From Candidatus Omnitrophota bacterium (lineage in GTDB: Bacteria; Omnitrophota; Gorgyraeia; JABMSB01): a stretch of DNA of 32,399 nt. This document shows positions 7,983 through 17,410 of the stretch, piece after piece; the stretch's first letter is position 1, and each line of letters begins with the position of its first letter. The stretch lies in contig JABMSB010000044.1 of assembly GCA_013202205.1 (NCBI GenBank), positions 1 to 32,399 of the forward strand, given 5' to 3'. The notes beneath the pieces are model-generated. The model worked only from the letters and a program-made list of their open reading frames with translations, searched no databases and was not told the DNA's origin. The translations under genes and the position numbers were made by a program.

Positions 7983-8049
7983 GGGGACGTGTCAATCCTA
8001 AAGGGAGGTTCGTTTTTACGAACGGACTCCGGATGGGCGGCACGTCCCC
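7983..8049 (+). repeat. 67-base imperfect palindrome / hairpin element
   Basis: GGGGACGTG (7983-7991) and CACGTCCCC (8041-8049) form a perfect 9-bp outer stem. Nested inside are ATCC/GGAT (7995-7998, 8031-8034), GGAG/CTCC (8004-8007, 8027-8030) and a perfect 6-bp hairpin GTTCGT-TTTT-ACGAAC (8008-8023). In total about 23 base pairs form in one long hairpin that fills most of the space between the miniprotein and the M20 gene. There is no T-run after it. It may be a REP/MITE-like repeat, a structured 3' or 5' RNA end, or a roadblock; only a genome-wide copy count can tell. Confidence 0.7.
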
Positions 8050-8060
8050 AGTATTTATCG

Positions 8061-9290
8061 ATGGAAAAGGCATTATATAAATTTATAGATTCGAAGCGGG
8101 ATTGGATTATTTCGTTTACCAAATCATTGGTCGAGATCCCCACCGTAAACCCTCCGGGAAATAATTATGAAAAGCTGGTAGGCCGTCTTGAGAAGGAGCT
8201 TAAAAGTCTCCTGCGCCTTTCTGTGCGAAAGATCACAGTGCCACAGCGTCTTGTCATAAAGAAGGGGATAAGAGGCGCCTCCAAACGCGTCTGTCTCCTT
8301 GGATGCTGGCAGACAGGTTCGAAGAAGACGGTCCATCTCAACGGCCATTATGACGTCGTGCCGGCATCGTCAAACTGGGATACCCCTCCATTTCAGGCCT
8401 TACTAAAAGGTGACAGGCTCTATGGAAGGGGTTCAGAGGATATGAAGGGGACGATATCTTCCATGGTCCTCGGTGTCTGGGCGCTTAAGGAGTTGGGCCT
8501 TCAACCTGAGGTAAACGTCGAATTTTCGTTTACACCGGATGAGGAGATAGGCGGTGAGACAGGTTTTGGTTGGCTGGTGAAGAAGGGAATAGTGAAGCCG
8601 GACTATGGCATCAGCGAAGGATATACCGATTCATATATCTCTTGCGGGAATAAGGGCATGATATGGGCGGAGTTTGGTATCTGCGGTCTTTCTGCCCATG
8701 GCGCTACACCCCACATGGGGATAAATGCCTTTGACGGCATGATAGAGATGGCGACGGAATTGAAGTCGCTTAACAAAAGGGTATCGCGGCGCCGCACAAA
8801 GTGGGCTATGAGAAACGACAAGGACAGGTATGCCACTCTCGTCCTGGGAGGCGAGGCCGGTGGCGGCACAAAGATCAATATGGTCCCTGATTATGCCAGT
8901 TTTTCCGTCGACAGAAGAATTTTGCCGGAAGAAAATATCCGTAATGTAAAGTCCGAGCTGGAAGGGGTCTTGAATCGAATGCGCAGAAGAAGGCCTGACC
9001 TAAAGTTCTCCATGAAAATAAAGATGTCCGATGGGCCCGTGGTGATAGATAAAGCCAACAAGCTGCCAAAAGCGATAGGATCTGCGGTGAAGAAGGTCTT
9101 AGGTGTCCGGGCCAATTATGGAGTAATGCCCGGCGGTACAGATATGCGCTATCTCATAAAAAGAGGCATACCCGCAGTCGGATATTCTGCCAGGGGCGGG
9201 TTCAGGTGGCACTCAGACAATGAATATATATCGGTGCGGAGTATGCTCAATACGGCAAAGATCTACGCACTGACCATACTTAATCTATAA
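8061..9290 (+). CDS. M20 family metallopeptidase (ArgE/DapE-like)
   Basis: A zinc-dependent amidohydrolase/peptidase of 409 residues in the cytoplasm. Metal and catalytic residues are visible: His96 and Asp98 (NGHYDVVP), Asp127 (GSEDMKG), Glu161-Glu162 (DEEIGG) and His384 (RWHSDNEY). The dimerisation (lid) domain lies between about residues 190 and 300. The ATG at 8061 fits the family N-terminus; the reading frame remains open upstream but without family similarity, and there is no good ribosome site, partly because the hairpin element ends 11 bases before. If DapL is used for lysine synthesis, a DapE role is unnecessary, so ArgE-like deacetylation or peptide hydrolysis is more likely. Exact substrate cannot be assigned. 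Confidence 0.9.
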   Translation: MEKALYKFIDSKRDWIISFTKSLVEIPTVNPPGNNYEKLVGRLEKELKSLLRLSVRKITVPQRLVIKKGIRGASKRVCLLGCWQTGSKKTVHLNGHYDVVPASSNWDTPPFQALLKGDRLYGRGSEDMKGTISSMVLGVWALKELGLQPEVNVEFSFTPDEEIGGETGFGWLVKKGIVKPDYGISEGYTDSYISCGNKGMIWAEFGICGLSAHGATPHMGINAFDGMIEMATELKSLNKRVSRRRTKWAMRNDKDRYATLVLGGEAGGGTKINMVPDYASFSVDRRILPEENIRNVKSELEGVLNRMRRRRPDLKFSMKIKMSDGPVVIDKANKLPKAIGSAVKKVLGVRANYGVMPGGTDMRYLIKRGIPAVGYSARGGFRWHSDNEYISVRSMLNTAKIYALTILNL

Positions 9291-9300
9291 TGGCGAACTC

Positions 9301-12123
9301 ATGAAAAAAGGTAAGAAAAATTCGAACCCGAAGGTTGCTTCCGAAGTGCGCGAGAGGGATTCTATATTTATCAAAGGCGCCAGGGAGCACAATCTAAAGA
9401 ATATAGATGTGCGGATCCCGCGAGATAGGCTCGTCGTGATTACGGGGTTGAGCGGTTCCGGGAAATCCTCACTGGCATTCGATACTATATATGCGGAGGG
9501 GCAGCGCCGGTATGTGGAGAGCCTCTCAAGCTATGCAAGGCAGTTCTTAGAACAGCTCCAGAAGCCTGACGTCGATTACATCGAGGGCCTCTCACCGGCC
9601 ATCAGCATAGAGCAGCGCACCGCGAGCGGCAACCCGCGCTCTACCGTTGGGACCCAAACGGAGATATACGACTACCTCAGGCTGCTATTTGCCCGTATAG
9701 GTATAGCGCATTGTTACAAGTGCGGACGCCAGATCTCAAAGCAGACCCCTCAGGAGATAGTAGATCGTATATTCGAATCTCCCGCTGATTCTGCGCTTAT
9801 GATACTTGCTCCTCTTGTGCAAGGCCGTAAGGGTGAGTATAGAGAAATATTCACACAGATCCAGAAAGAAGGTTTTGTGCGCGCAAGGGTCGACGGAGAA
9901 TTGCGCGAGGTTGACAAGGCCCCGCGGCTCAATAAGAAGACGAAGCACACAATAGAGGTCGTCATAGACAGGATAATCTTGAAGCGAGGCGCGCGCAAAC
10001 GTCTCACCGAATCGATCGAAACGGGCTTGCGCATGGGCAGGGGGTCTGTCATAGTCAATTGCCAGGGCAAGGATATGCTCTTCAGCGAACTCTACGCGTG
10101 TACGAAATGCGGCATAAGCTATGAGGAGCTCGCGCCCCGCAACTTCTCTTTTAATTCACCCTATGGGGCATGCCCTGTCTGCAGCGGTCTCGGCAATAAG
10201 ATGGAGATAGATCCGGACTTCGTCGTACCCGATAAATCGAGGCCCCTTATAAGCGCGATAGAACCGTGGAGGCGAGGAGGCAAGGGTATAATCCTATTTT
10301 ATCGACGGCAACTCAGAAGCCTCGCGCGCGAATACGACTTCGATGTGGAGACGCCTTTTAAGGCCTTGTCCAAAAAGATACAGAAGCTGGTACTGCATGG
10401 CGAAGGAAAAGGATGGGGTCATTTTGAAGGTGTTATACCGAACCTTGAGCGGCGCTTCAGGCAGACCGATTCTGAATATGTGAAGCTGGAGATAAACAAG
10501 TTGATGTCCGTCCTGTCGTGTCCGGAATGTGAGGGGGCACGCCTTAAGAAGGAGTCCTTGGCTGTTAAGATAGGTAGCAAGAATATCGAGGAAATCTGTT
10601 CTATGTCCATTAAGGGGCTGAAGGATTTTTTCGACCAGCTACATCTATCGAAGGAACACCAGATGATATCCAGGCAATCCCTTAAAGAGATAAGGTCACG
10701 CCTTAAGTTCATGGTAGATGTGGGACTCGACTATTTAACGCTTGATAGGCAATCAGGCACACTGTCGGGTGGCGAGGCACAGCGCATACGCCTTGCAACA
10801 CAGATAGGGGCGGGCCTGTGCGGTGTGCTCTATGTACTGGATGAGCCTTCCATAGGATTGCACCAGAAGGATAATGAGAAGCTTCTCGATAGCTTGATGG
10901 CGCTGCGGGATATCGGAAATACCCTCGTCGTCGTTGAGCATGATGAGGCTACAATTGCACGGGCAGACCATATAATAGACCTGGGCCCGGGCGCGGGAGA
11001 ATATGGCGGGAGGATCGTAGCAGAAGGCCCTCTTAAAGCCATACTCGCTTCAGGCGAATCCCTCACCGGAAAATATCTAAAGGGAGATCTGAAGATCCCA
11101 ACTCCGGCAAGGCGCAGGAAGTCCGATAGGCACATCAAGATCATAGGCGCCGCAGAACATAACTTAAAAGAGATAGATGTTGTTATACCTTTAGGATTAT
11201 TTACGTGCGTCACAGGGGTGTCAGGATCCGGCAAATCGACGCTTGTCGACGAGATATTATATAGGGCATTGGCCAATCGGTTGTATGGTTCGAAGGAGAA
11301 GCCCGGAAAATTCAAAAGACTGGAGAACGTCAATCTGATTGATAAAGTGATAGTGATAGACCAGTCGCCGATCGGGCGCACCCCCCGGTCCAATCCCGCG
11401 ACCTATACAGGCCTATTTGCTCCGATCAGGGATCTATTCTCAAAGTTACCCGAATCGCGGATAAGAGGATATAAGCCGGGGCGTTTCAGTTTCAATGTCA
11501 AGGGCGGCCGATGCGAGGCCTGCCAGGGGGACGGCATAAAAAGAATAGAGATGCACTTCATGCCCGATGTCTATGTCAAGTGCGAGGTATGCAAGGGCGC
11601 CAGATTTAACGAGGCGACTCTCGACGTGCAGTATAAAGGAAAGTCTATCAAGGATGTACTCGAGATGAGCGTTGAGGACGCGCGCGCCTTGTTTGCCACC
11701 ATACCGTCTATAAATTCAAAACTTCAGACCCTGCACGATGTAGGCCTTGGATATATACGGTTGGGCCAGTCCGCTACCACGCTTTCAGGAGGCGAGGCGC
11801 AGAGGGTCAAACTTTCGACTGAACTTTCAAAGCGATCTACAGGTAGGACATTATATATCCTGGATGAACCTACCACAGGGCTCCACTTTGCTGATATAGA
11901 AAAACTGCTCAGGGTGCTCCATCGCCTGGTAGATACGGGAAATACCATCCTTGTCATAGAACATAACCTGGAGGTTATAAAGACCGCAGACCATATAATT
12001 GATCTGGGGCCTGAGGGTGGTGAAGGGGGCGGCAAAGTAGTAGCGGCAGGGAGCCCGGAAGAATTGATCAGAAGCAAACGATCCTACACAGGCGCCTATC
12101 TACGCAAATTCCTATCTAAGTAA
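9301..12123 (+). CDS. uvrA: Excinuclease ABC subunit A
   Basis: The damage-sensing ATPase of nucleotide excision repair, working with UvrB and UvrC. The 940-residue length equals that of E. coli UvrA. Walker A motifs are at about residues 49-56 (GLSGSGKS) and 639-646 (GVSGSGKS); ABC signatures LSGGEAQR occur at about 488 and 828. Two CxxC-x(19-20)-CxxC zinc modules are present (CTKC...CPVC and CEAC...CEVC). The sequence [19 protein letters not shown] is the family N-terminal hallmark. It begins 10 bases after the M20 gene with no clear ribosome site. uvrB and uvrC are not in the window. A full-length gene with no sign of damage. Confidence 0.98.
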   Translation: MKKGKKNSNPKVASEVRERDSIFIKGAREHNLKNIDVRIPRDRLVVITGLSGSGKSSLAFDTIYAEGQRRYVESLSSYARQFLEQLQKPDVDYIEGLSPAISIEQRTASGNPRSTVGTQTEIYDYLRLLFARIGIAHCYKCGRQISKQTPQEIVDRIFESPADSALMILAPLVQGRKGEYREIFTQIQKEGFVRARVDGELREVDKAPRLNKKTKHTIEVVIDRIILKRGARKRLTESIETGLRMGRGSVIVNCQGKDMLFSELYACTKCGISYEELAPRNFSFNSPYGACPVCSGLGNKMEIDPDFVVPDKSRPLISAIEPWRRGGKGIILFYRRQLRSLAREYDFDVETPFKALSKKIQKLVLHGEGKGWGHFEGVIPNLERRFRQTDSEYVKLEINKLMSVLSCPECEGARLKKESLAVKIGSKNIEEICSMSIKGLKDFFDQLHLSKEHQMISRQSLKEIRSRLKFMVDVGLDYLTLDRQSGTLSGGEAQRIRLATQIGAGLCGVLYVLDEPSIGLHQKDNEKLLDSLMALRDIGNTLVVVEHDEATIARADHIIDLGPGAGEYGGRIVAEGPLKAILASGESLTGKYLKGDLKIPTPARRRKSDRHIKIIGAAEHNLKEIDVVIPLGLFTCVTGVSGSGKSTLVDEILYRALANRLYGSKEKPGKFKRLENVNLIDKVIVIDQSPIGRTPRSNPATYTGLFAPIRDLFSKLPESRIRGYKPGRFSFNVKGGRCEACQGDGIKRIEMHFMPDVYVKCEVCKGARFNEATLDVQYKGKSIKDVLEMSVEDARALFATIPSINSKLQTLHDVGLGYIRLGQSATTLSGGEAQRVKLSTELSKRSTGRTLYILDEPTTGLHFADIEKLLRVLHRLVDTGNTILVIEHNLEVIKTADHIIDLGPEGGEGGGKVVAAGSPEELIRSKRSYTGAYLRKFLSK

Positions 12124-12130
12124 AAATATC

Positions 12131-12159
12131 TTGCATTTGGTCCTGCCATATGCTATTAT
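12131..12159 (+). promoter_or_regulatory. Sigma-70-like promoter, extended -10, for the TPR-Tol/Ton cluster
   Basis: TTGCAT and TATTAT are 17 bases apart, and TG one base before the -10 makes an extended -10 element. It lies in the 72-base gap after uvrA, about 37 bases before the next ATG, and probably drives the whole TPR-TolQ-ExbD-TonB cluster. Confidence 0.65.
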
Positions 12160-12195
12160 AAACTCCCTAATTCCCACATATATAAGGAAATAAAG

Positions 12196-14691
12196 ATGAA
12201 CTCTATATTAGCATATAATAATAGGCTATATGTAGCGGGGGCGATCTTCTGCCTTATAGTATCCCTGTGTGCTACACCTCTTTTTGCTATTGGCAGCGAG
12301 GAGGAGAATGCCTTTCTCTTTGCCAGAAAGGCATTTAACGATGAGTTTTATTCTGTTGCCGAGGAGAAGCTAAAGGCGTTTATAGAGGAGTACCCCACCA
12401 GCGATGATATAAACGAAGCGCATCTTTTACTGGGGGAATGTTATTACCATGAGGATGATATCACATCGGCACTTTACGAGTTCGAATTTATCATAAATGC
12501 GTCCGAGTGGTCGAAACTCACCGATCAGGCCCTCTACTGGACCGCAGAGACATATTTTAAGGCAGGCGACTTACGCAGAGCTATACAGTATTATGACAGG
12601 GTTATAGCCGATTATCCCACCACTGAATATATCACATTTTCACATTACTCTAAGGCATGGTCACTCTATAAGCTGGGCGAAAAAGAGCAGGCAATGAAGA
12701 GCTTCGAACATATAGCCGATACATTCCCCACAGATAGGCTTGCGCCCGAATCCCACTATATGATGGCAGGCCTCCTCTATGACATGGGAGACCTACCGTT
12801 AGCTGAGAGGGAGCTTGAAGAATATCTTTCGAAGTATTCTGTCACAGACAGGACTGCCGATGTCTATTATCTTTTAGGGGAGGTTCGTTTTCAGCATGGC
12901 CGGTATGACCAGGCCATCTATGCTTATGACAGGGCAAGAAGTATTCTGCCGACAGCCCAGTGGAAGAGCTATTCATTCTATAGGGAGGGCGAGGCGTATA
13001 GGCAGCTTAAGATGTATAACCAGGCATCTCAGTTTTTCAAAAAGTCCATAGAATCTTCCTCAGACACACATATAGTCGCGGCAGCCATATTCGGCAATGG
13101 GCGGACCTTGAGCGATATGGGCAAAGATGAAGACGCTCTTTCGGAATACGATAAGATAATAACGGAATACAGAGAGAGTGGCTGGTCTGATGGCGCATAT
13201 TTATGGAAGGGTACCTCTTTATATAAGATGGGCCGGACAGAGGAGGCGATAGAGGTTTATGAAGAAGGGTTGAAGCTATTTGCTGATAGCAAATTGGCCA
13301 TAGATATCAGATATGAACTTGGATGGGCATATATGCAGAATGGCAGGATGGAGGATTCGCTCGAGGAGTTCAATAAGGTCCTTAATGTTACAACAGATAC
13401 CCTTTTAAAAGCGAGTCTCTTATGCCGAATAGGAGATGTAAATTTTGACATAGGAGAATACGAAGGCGCATCTAAGGCCTATGACAGGGTATTGGAAAAG
13501 CACGCAGATACCCTTTACGCGGACTATGCGCAGTATCGTGTTGGTGATGCGCTCCTGGCCATGTCGAATTACGAGGCGGCCATAATGGCATTCCAGAGCC
13601 TATTGGCGAATTACCCTGACACCAAATACAGGACCCAGGCCGAATATAAGCTCGGTAGCACGTATTTCAGGCAGGGTGAATTTGACATGGCTGCGGTTGT
13701 CTTCGAAAAGCTACATAAGGAGCACAGGAAGGATCCTATAGGCGCTAAGGCATATTTCCAGCTTGGCAACTCCTTCTATAATGAAAAGCGCTATGATGAA
13801 GCGCTTAAGATCTTCCAGGATCTTGCAAAGGGGCCATCGTCTGATGAGGTTGTAATATCGGCTAATTATAAATTGGGATGGTGCTATTACCAAAAGGGCT
13901 CAGACCGAAAGGCAAAGGATAAGTTTAAGGCATTCCTTAAGAACTATCCCGCCAGCATGCTTGTGCCCGATGTGAAGTTTTGGTTTGGCGAATACTATTA
14001 TAATAAGAAGGATTACAAGGAGGCGGAAAGTTATTTCGATTCGATCGGTAAGGATTTTCCATCGAGCGGGGTGGCTGATGATGCGTACTATCTGGCAAGC
14101 TTGTCTCTCTATGAGCGGGGAGAGGACGAGGCGGCCATAGAGCGACTTACAAAATTTGAAGAGATCTATTCTGACAGCGATATACTCCCTCAGGTTTTAT
14201 TAGCGTTTGGCGACCTCCTGGCTGAGAAGGGCAGGGGCGCTGTGGCAGACGAAAAATATAAGAGGGTGATCAAGGATTTCCCTGAATCCGGTTTTGTGCA
14301 GATGGCATATCGCAAGCTGGGAAAGCTGCACATGGACGGAGGGGGTTATGAGGATGCGATACTATTTTTGGAGAAGGGCATAGTTGAAGGGGAGTCTGAA
14401 CTAAATTCAAGGACACAGCTTGACATCGCATCCTGCTATGAAGATATGGGCGATTTCGATAAGGCTATAGTTGAATACCTGAAGGTCTCATATCTTTACT
14501 CACAGGACAAAGAGTTGTATGTAAAGGCGCAACTGAAGTGCGCCCAGATATTTGAACGAATAGGTAAAGTTGACGATGCAAAGAAGACGTATGAGAGAAT
14601 AGCCGAGGAGGATATCGAGGAAGCTACTTACGCAAGAGAGCGCCTTGAATTGCTCAACATGCCGTATCGGCAGGACCAGGACACGGAATAA
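12196..14691 (+). CDS. Exported tetratricopeptide-repeat protein
   Basis: An 831-residue protein with a Sec-type signal peptide (hydrophobic core about 12-29, likely cleavage after Ala31 in PLFA). The rest is a nearly continuous array of TPR helices from about residue 40 to the end, with repeated A-x-x-x-(Y/F)-x-x-(V/I)-(I/L)-x-x-(Y/F)-P units such as AIQYYDRVIADYP and AIMAFQSLLANYP. This is the style of YbgF/CpoB and BamD-like periplasmic TPRs, but much longer. It heads a cluster with TolQ-, TolR- and TonB-like genes, so a periplasmic scaffold or partner of that energy-transducing complex is the likely role. AAGGA lies 7 bases before the ATG. No lipobox is seen. The exact cargo or binding partner is unknown. 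Confidence 0.88.
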   Translation: MNSILAYNNRLYVAGAIFCLIVSLCATPLFAIGSEEENAFLFARKAFNDEFYSVAEEKLKAFIEEYPTSDDINEAHLLLGECYYHEDDITSALYEFEFIINASEWSKLTDQALYWTAETYFKAGDLRRAIQYYDRVIADYPTTEYITFSHYSKAWSLYKLGEKEQAMKSFEHIADTFPTDRLAPESHYMMAGLLYDMGDLPLAERELEEYLSKYSVTDRTADVYYLLGEVRFQHGRYDQAIYAYDRARSILPTAQWKSYSFYREGEAYRQLKMYNQASQFFKKSIESSSDTHIVAAAIFGNGRTLSDMGKDEDALSEYDKIITEYRESGWSDGAYLWKGTSLYKMGRTEEAIEVYEEGLKLFADSKLAIDIRYELGWAYMQNGRMEDSLEEFNKVLNVTTDTLLKASLLCRIGDVNFDIGEYEGASKAYDRVLEKHADTLYADYAQYRVGDALLAMSNYEAAIMAFQSLLANYPDTKYRTQAEYKLGSTYFRQGEFDMAAVVFEKLHKEHRKDPIGAKAYFQLGNSFYNEKRYDEALKIFQDLAKGPSSDEVVISANYKLGWCYYQKGSDRKAKDKFKAFLKNYPASMLVPDVKFWFGEYYYNKKDYKEAESYFDSIGKDFPSSGVADDAYYLASLSLYERGEDEAAIERLTKFEEIYSDSDILPQVLLAFGDLLAEKGRGAVADEKYKRVIKDFPESGFVQMAYRKLGKLHMDGGGYEDAILFLEKGIVEGESELNSRTQLDIASCYEDMGDFDKAIVEYLKVSYLYSQDKELYVKAQLKCAQIFERIGKVDDAKKTYERIAEEDIEEATYARERLELLNMPYRQDQDTE

Positions 14692-14717
14692 TAAATCTTA
14701 AAGAGGAGGGAGTGATT

Positions 14718-15344
14718 ATGTGGGAAGTAATCCAAAAGGGCGGACCGCTGATGTATCTGATAATTCTTTGCTCTGTTTTGGCATTGGCGGTTGTATTGGA
14801 ACGTCTTTATAGCATGCACAAGGCCAGGATCGATACGAATCGTTTTATGGATACGATAGCGGATCTTTTGCGAAAGAGCAAGATATCAGAATCTATAGAC
14901 TTATGCGATCAGACTCAAGGCCCGATCGCGCGAATAATGAAGGCTGGTATCTTGAAGCACGACCGTTCCCGCGCCGAGATAAGGGAAGCGACGCAGGACG
15001 CAGGCAGCCATGAAGTTCCACAGCTTGAAAGGAACATGGGGGTTCTTGCAACGATAGCGCACATAACACCGCTATTAGGGTTATTAGGAACCGTGACCGG
15101 TATGGTAAGGGCATTTCAGATCATACAGCAGAAGGCGCTGGCGCTGCAGCCGGTCAATCCCGGAGACCTTGCAGGCGGCATATGGGAGGCGCTTATTACG
15201 ACCGTAGCAGGCCTTTCAGTAGCTATACCGACTTATGTGGCCTATAATTTTCTTGTCAGCCGGGTCGAGTCGGTAGTCGTTGAGATGGAGAGGAGCGCTA
15301 CTGATCTGGTAGACATCCTTTCGTCAAGAAGAGAAGAATCGTGA
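14718..15344 (+). CDS. MotA/TolQ/ExbB family proton channel protein
   Basis: An inner-membrane subunit of a proton-motive-force-driven complex, 208 residues. Three membrane segments are visible: about residues 10-28, 108-130 (PLLGLLGTVTGMVRAF, the family signature) and 155-178 (GGIWEALITTVAGLSVAIP). The ATG at 14718 is preferred over the GTG at 14712 because AGGAGG lies 8 bases before it. It forms a set with the ExbD-like gene 16 bases downstream. From sequence it cannot be separated into TolQ or ExbB; the TonB-like third partner favours an ExbB-type complex, while the TPR partner recalls Tol-Pal. Confidence 0.93.
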   Translation: MWEVIQKGGPLMYLIILCSVLALAVVLERLYSMHKARIDTNRFMDTIADLLRKSKISESIDLCDQTQGPIARIMKAGILKHDRSRAEIREATQDAGSHEVPQLERNMGVLATIAHITPLLGLLGTVTGMVRAFQIIQQKALALQPVNPGDLAGGIWEALITTVAGLSVAIPTYVAYNFLVSRVESVVVEMERSATDLVDILSSRREES

Positions 15345-15360
15345 AAAGGAGGCCTTTAGC

Positions 15361-15762
15361 ATGAACTTCAAACGCCATCGCCAATTAGCCAGAGGTGAGC
15401 TGGACTTGGCTCCGCTGATAGATGTGGTCTTTCTGCTTCTCATATTCTTTATGTTGACATCCAGCTTTATATTTCAACCGGGGATAAAGGTTACACTGCC
15501 AAAGGCAGTGACCAGTGAAGTTATTCACCATAAGACCCTTATTGTTACCATCACAGGAGAGAACATAACTTACCTTGATGAGAAGGTGGTAACCATAGAA
15601 GAGCTTAAAGTGAGCATGGAGAAGGCTGCCAAAGAGAGCAGGCAGCTTCTTATCAAGGCAGATCGTCACGCCTCTTTGGGGCGGGTAGTTGAAATATGGG
15701 ATCTCTGCAGGGAGCTTGGTATATCACAGATAAATATAGCTACCACGCAGGAGTTGAAGTAG
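15361..15762 (+). CDS. ExbD/TolR family biopolymer transport protein
   Basis: The proton-carrying partner of the ExbB/TolQ protein: 133 residues with a short basic N-terminus, one membrane helix (about 18-38) and a periplasmic domain. The essential membrane Asp is Asp21 in the motif DLAPLIDVVFLLLIFF. The C-terminal domain has the ExbD pattern (LLIKADRHASLGRVVEIWDLCRELG). AAGGAGG 8 bases before the ATG sets the start. It follows the channel gene and precedes the TonB-like gene by 12 bases. Confidence 0.94.
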   Translation: MNFKRHRQLARGELDLAPLIDVVFLLLIFFMLTSSFIFQPGIKVTLPKAVTSEVIHHKTLIVTITGENITYLDEKVVTIEELKVSMEKAAKESRQLLIKADRHASLGRVVEIWDLCRELGISQINIATTQELK

Positions 15763-15774
15763 CAGAGGGTGACC

Positions 15775-16482
15775 ATGGTATATAATAACAAGCCACTAAA
15801 AATTTCATTGCTATTTTCTTTCACGTGGCATCTTGTCTGTATGAGCATTATTTCGGTTGCGGTTTTGCCGGAGGGTATTGATATATCGAACTTTTCTAAG
15901 GTCTCGTTTTTAGGCCCCATATTGGAGGAGACGATATTCGATATGATGCTCAAAAACGAAGGGACGAGGACGGAGGCCATTTATAGCACTACACCTGCGG
16001 CGTCGCGCTTTATAGACCTAGATGTCAAACCTGAGATGCCAAAGTATGAGTTCTCCAAACAGACCACTGCTACAGGGCAGAGGGCGGATACATTCAGGGG
16101 GTCCTTAAGGAATATCCTAAGCGGCCAGAAGAAGATACCGAGGTATTCTCTGAGGGAGGTGGTGCCCGTAAGGCATCAAAAAGAGAGTTTTGCGCTGGAG
16201 GGTTCTGTTCACGACAGAGGCATATTTTACAAGCCAGGATTTCCGTCTATCAAACGGCGCATAGATATTCAGGATGCTTCCTTCAATATGGAGCTCAAGT
16301 TTGTTGTTTCACCTAAGGGCAGGGTTGAACGGGTGGAGCCTGTTGTCTCCAGCGGTTATACAGACGTAGATCTTGTAGGCATGCGGTATATGAGGCGATG
16401 GCTCTTTGTCTCATTGAGAAAAGACCAGGACCAGGCTTATCAGTGGGGTAAGATAAGATTAAATTTTAAGATGGAAAAGTGA
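15775..16482 (+). CDS. TonB-like energy transducer
   Basis: A 235-residue protein with one N-terminal membrane anchor (about residues 10-32) and a periplasmic part. The last 65 residues match the TonB C-terminal pattern: MELKFVVSPKGRVERVEPVVSSG, then a helix and RRWLFVSLR, ending in a beta strand. The linker between lacks the Pro-rich Lys/Glu repeats of classical TonB. Position after ExbB- and ExbD-like genes supports the call. The ATG at 15775 with GAGGG five bases upstream is preferred over the upstream GTG. No TonB-dependent receptor gene lies nearby, so the outer-membrane client is unknown; a TolA-like envelope role is the alternative. Confidence 0.8.
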   Translation: MVYNNKPLKISLLFSFTWHLVCMSIISVAVLPEGIDISNFSKVSFLGPILEETIFDMMLKNEGTRTEAIYSTTPAASRFIDLDVKPEMPKYEFSKQTTATGQRADTFRGSLRNILSGQKKIPRYSLREVVPVRHQKESFALEGSVHDRGIFYKPGFPSIKRRIDIQDASFNMELKFVVSPKGRVERVEPVVSSGYTDVDLVGMRYMRRWLFVSLRKDQDQAYQWGKIRLNFKMEK

Positions 16483-16506
16483 TCACCCTAACCATATGTC
16501 AGCCAG

Positions 16507-16740
16507 ATGATAAAATTGGATTTTTCGTTAGCAGTATTCTTGTACCTGGCCACATCAGTAATTACGATTCTGGCCGCATGGATATATTTTGAGCAAAGAA
16601 GGTACATTAAAAGACGCGATCTTACAAAGGATCTCCTGCGCAAGTGTGATGTATGTACTTATGTATATGTAGATTCACATCGCGAGAATTTTTCTACTTG
16701 TCCGCAATGTGGAAGCTATAATGTGGTGAATATGTCGTAA
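16507..16740 (+). CDS. Small membrane-anchored zinc-ribbon protein
   Basis: A 77-residue protein with one membrane segment (about residues 7-27) followed by a basic stretch and a treble-clef or ribbon-type metal site of two CxxC knuckles: Cys47-Cys50 and Cys65-Cys68. Not recognised as a named family. The zinc ribbon would face the cytoplasm if the positive-inside rule is followed, because the Arg/Lys-rich segment lies just after the helix. The ribosome site is weak. It follows the TonB-like gene by 24 bases and precedes a winged-helix gene by 13, so it is probably in the same transcript. Confidence 0.75.
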   Translation: MIKLDFSLAVFLYLATSVITILAAWIYFEQRRYIKRRDLTKDLLRKCDVCTYVYVDSHRENFSTCPQCGSYNVVNMS

Positions 16741-16753
16741 AAGGAGGTGGCAG

Positions 16754-16972
16754 ATGATAACAAAGATAGGGATAGTTGCCGGGGAGATTTGGCATTATCT
16801 GGAAGGCCATGGCGATACGTCGCTCGAGGCGCTTATTAAGGGAGTCGATAAGCCGCGCGATGTGGTATTGATGAGCCTTGGATGGTTAGCCCGAGAGGGC
16901 CATATAATCCTTGAGGGTGCCCCCAATTATAGTGTCTCATTAAGAAAGAAGGAAGAGTTGGAAGGGGTATAA
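16754..16972 (+). CDS. Winged-helix domain protein (DUF2582-like)
   Basis: A 72-residue protein made of one small winged-helix domain. It matches the DUF2582 pattern: IGIVAGEIWHYLEGHG at the N-terminus and MSLGWLAREGHIILEG as the recognition helix and wing. Likely a small DNA-binding or protein-interaction module in the cytoplasm. AAGGAGG, six bases before the ATG and starting right after the previous stop codon, gives strong translation and coupling to the zinc-ribbon gene. Its target is unknown; the upstream Tol/Ton cluster is one candidate. Confidence 0.8.
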   Translation: MITKIGIVAGEIWHYLEGHGDTSLEALIKGVDKPRDVVLMSLGWLAREGHIILEGAPNYSVSLRKKEELEGV

Positions 16973-17084
16973 GAGACGAAAGACCTATAGTATTTTTTAA
17001 AGCAAAATACGACCGGCCTGTTTAAGTTGGGTTGGCTTAAAGCAATAGAGAAAAGCGTAGGTTCTATTTAAAAAGGAGGAGAGT

Positions 17085-17348
17085 ATGGAAAAGATTTCAC
17101 GGGATGAGGAGGCGCTGCCGATATCGCCGCCGTTAGTAGTCATAAGGTACAAGACTGTCAACAAGCGATTCGGATGGTGGTCTGTCGTGGCGTTGATAGA
17201 ATCTTGGGGCAGGAAACAGGTCTGTTTCTATCTCTGGCAGAAGAGGGGCGATGCATGGAGGCGAAAGCAGAAGTTCGCCATCCATAGCCAGGAAGATTGG
17301 CAGATCATACAAGAATCTATCGGTGACATGATAACAGAGCTCAGCTAA
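17085..17348 (+). CDS. Small Trp-rich hypothetical protein
   Basis: An 87-residue protein that I do not recognise. It has six Trp residues, mostly in a central basic segment (FGWWSVVALIESWG, FYLWQKRGDAWRR) that looks like a short beta sheet, followed by a C-terminal helix (EDWQIIQESIGDMITEL). No signal peptide or membrane segment. The ending is faintly like PC4-type single-strand DNA-binding proteins, but too weak to assign. A strong ribosome site (AAGGAGGAG) precedes the ATG. The 112-base gap before it holds AT-rich sequence with no clear promoter. Confidence 0.65.
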   Translation: MEKISRDEEALPISPPLVVIRYKTVNKRFGWWSVVALIESWGRKQVCFYLWQKRGDAWRRKQKFAIHSQEDWQIIQESIGDMITELS

Positions 17349-17410
17349 GGGTTGAGGCGCTAAGGCAGAAGTTCAATCAGGGTACAATCCATTTTCGGAG
17401 AATTATCTTT

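Noticed and set aside
7743-8060. Extension of the M20 peptidase frame upstream through the miniprotein
   Set aside because: The extra N-terminus is a basic out-of-frame reading of the miniprotein and hairpin; M20 similarity begins right after the ATG at 8061.
17352-17388. TTGAGG ... TACAAT as a promoter for the HDAC-like gene
   Set aside because: The boxes are 25 bases apart, too far for a sigma-70 promoter, and no better -35 is found at the right distance.
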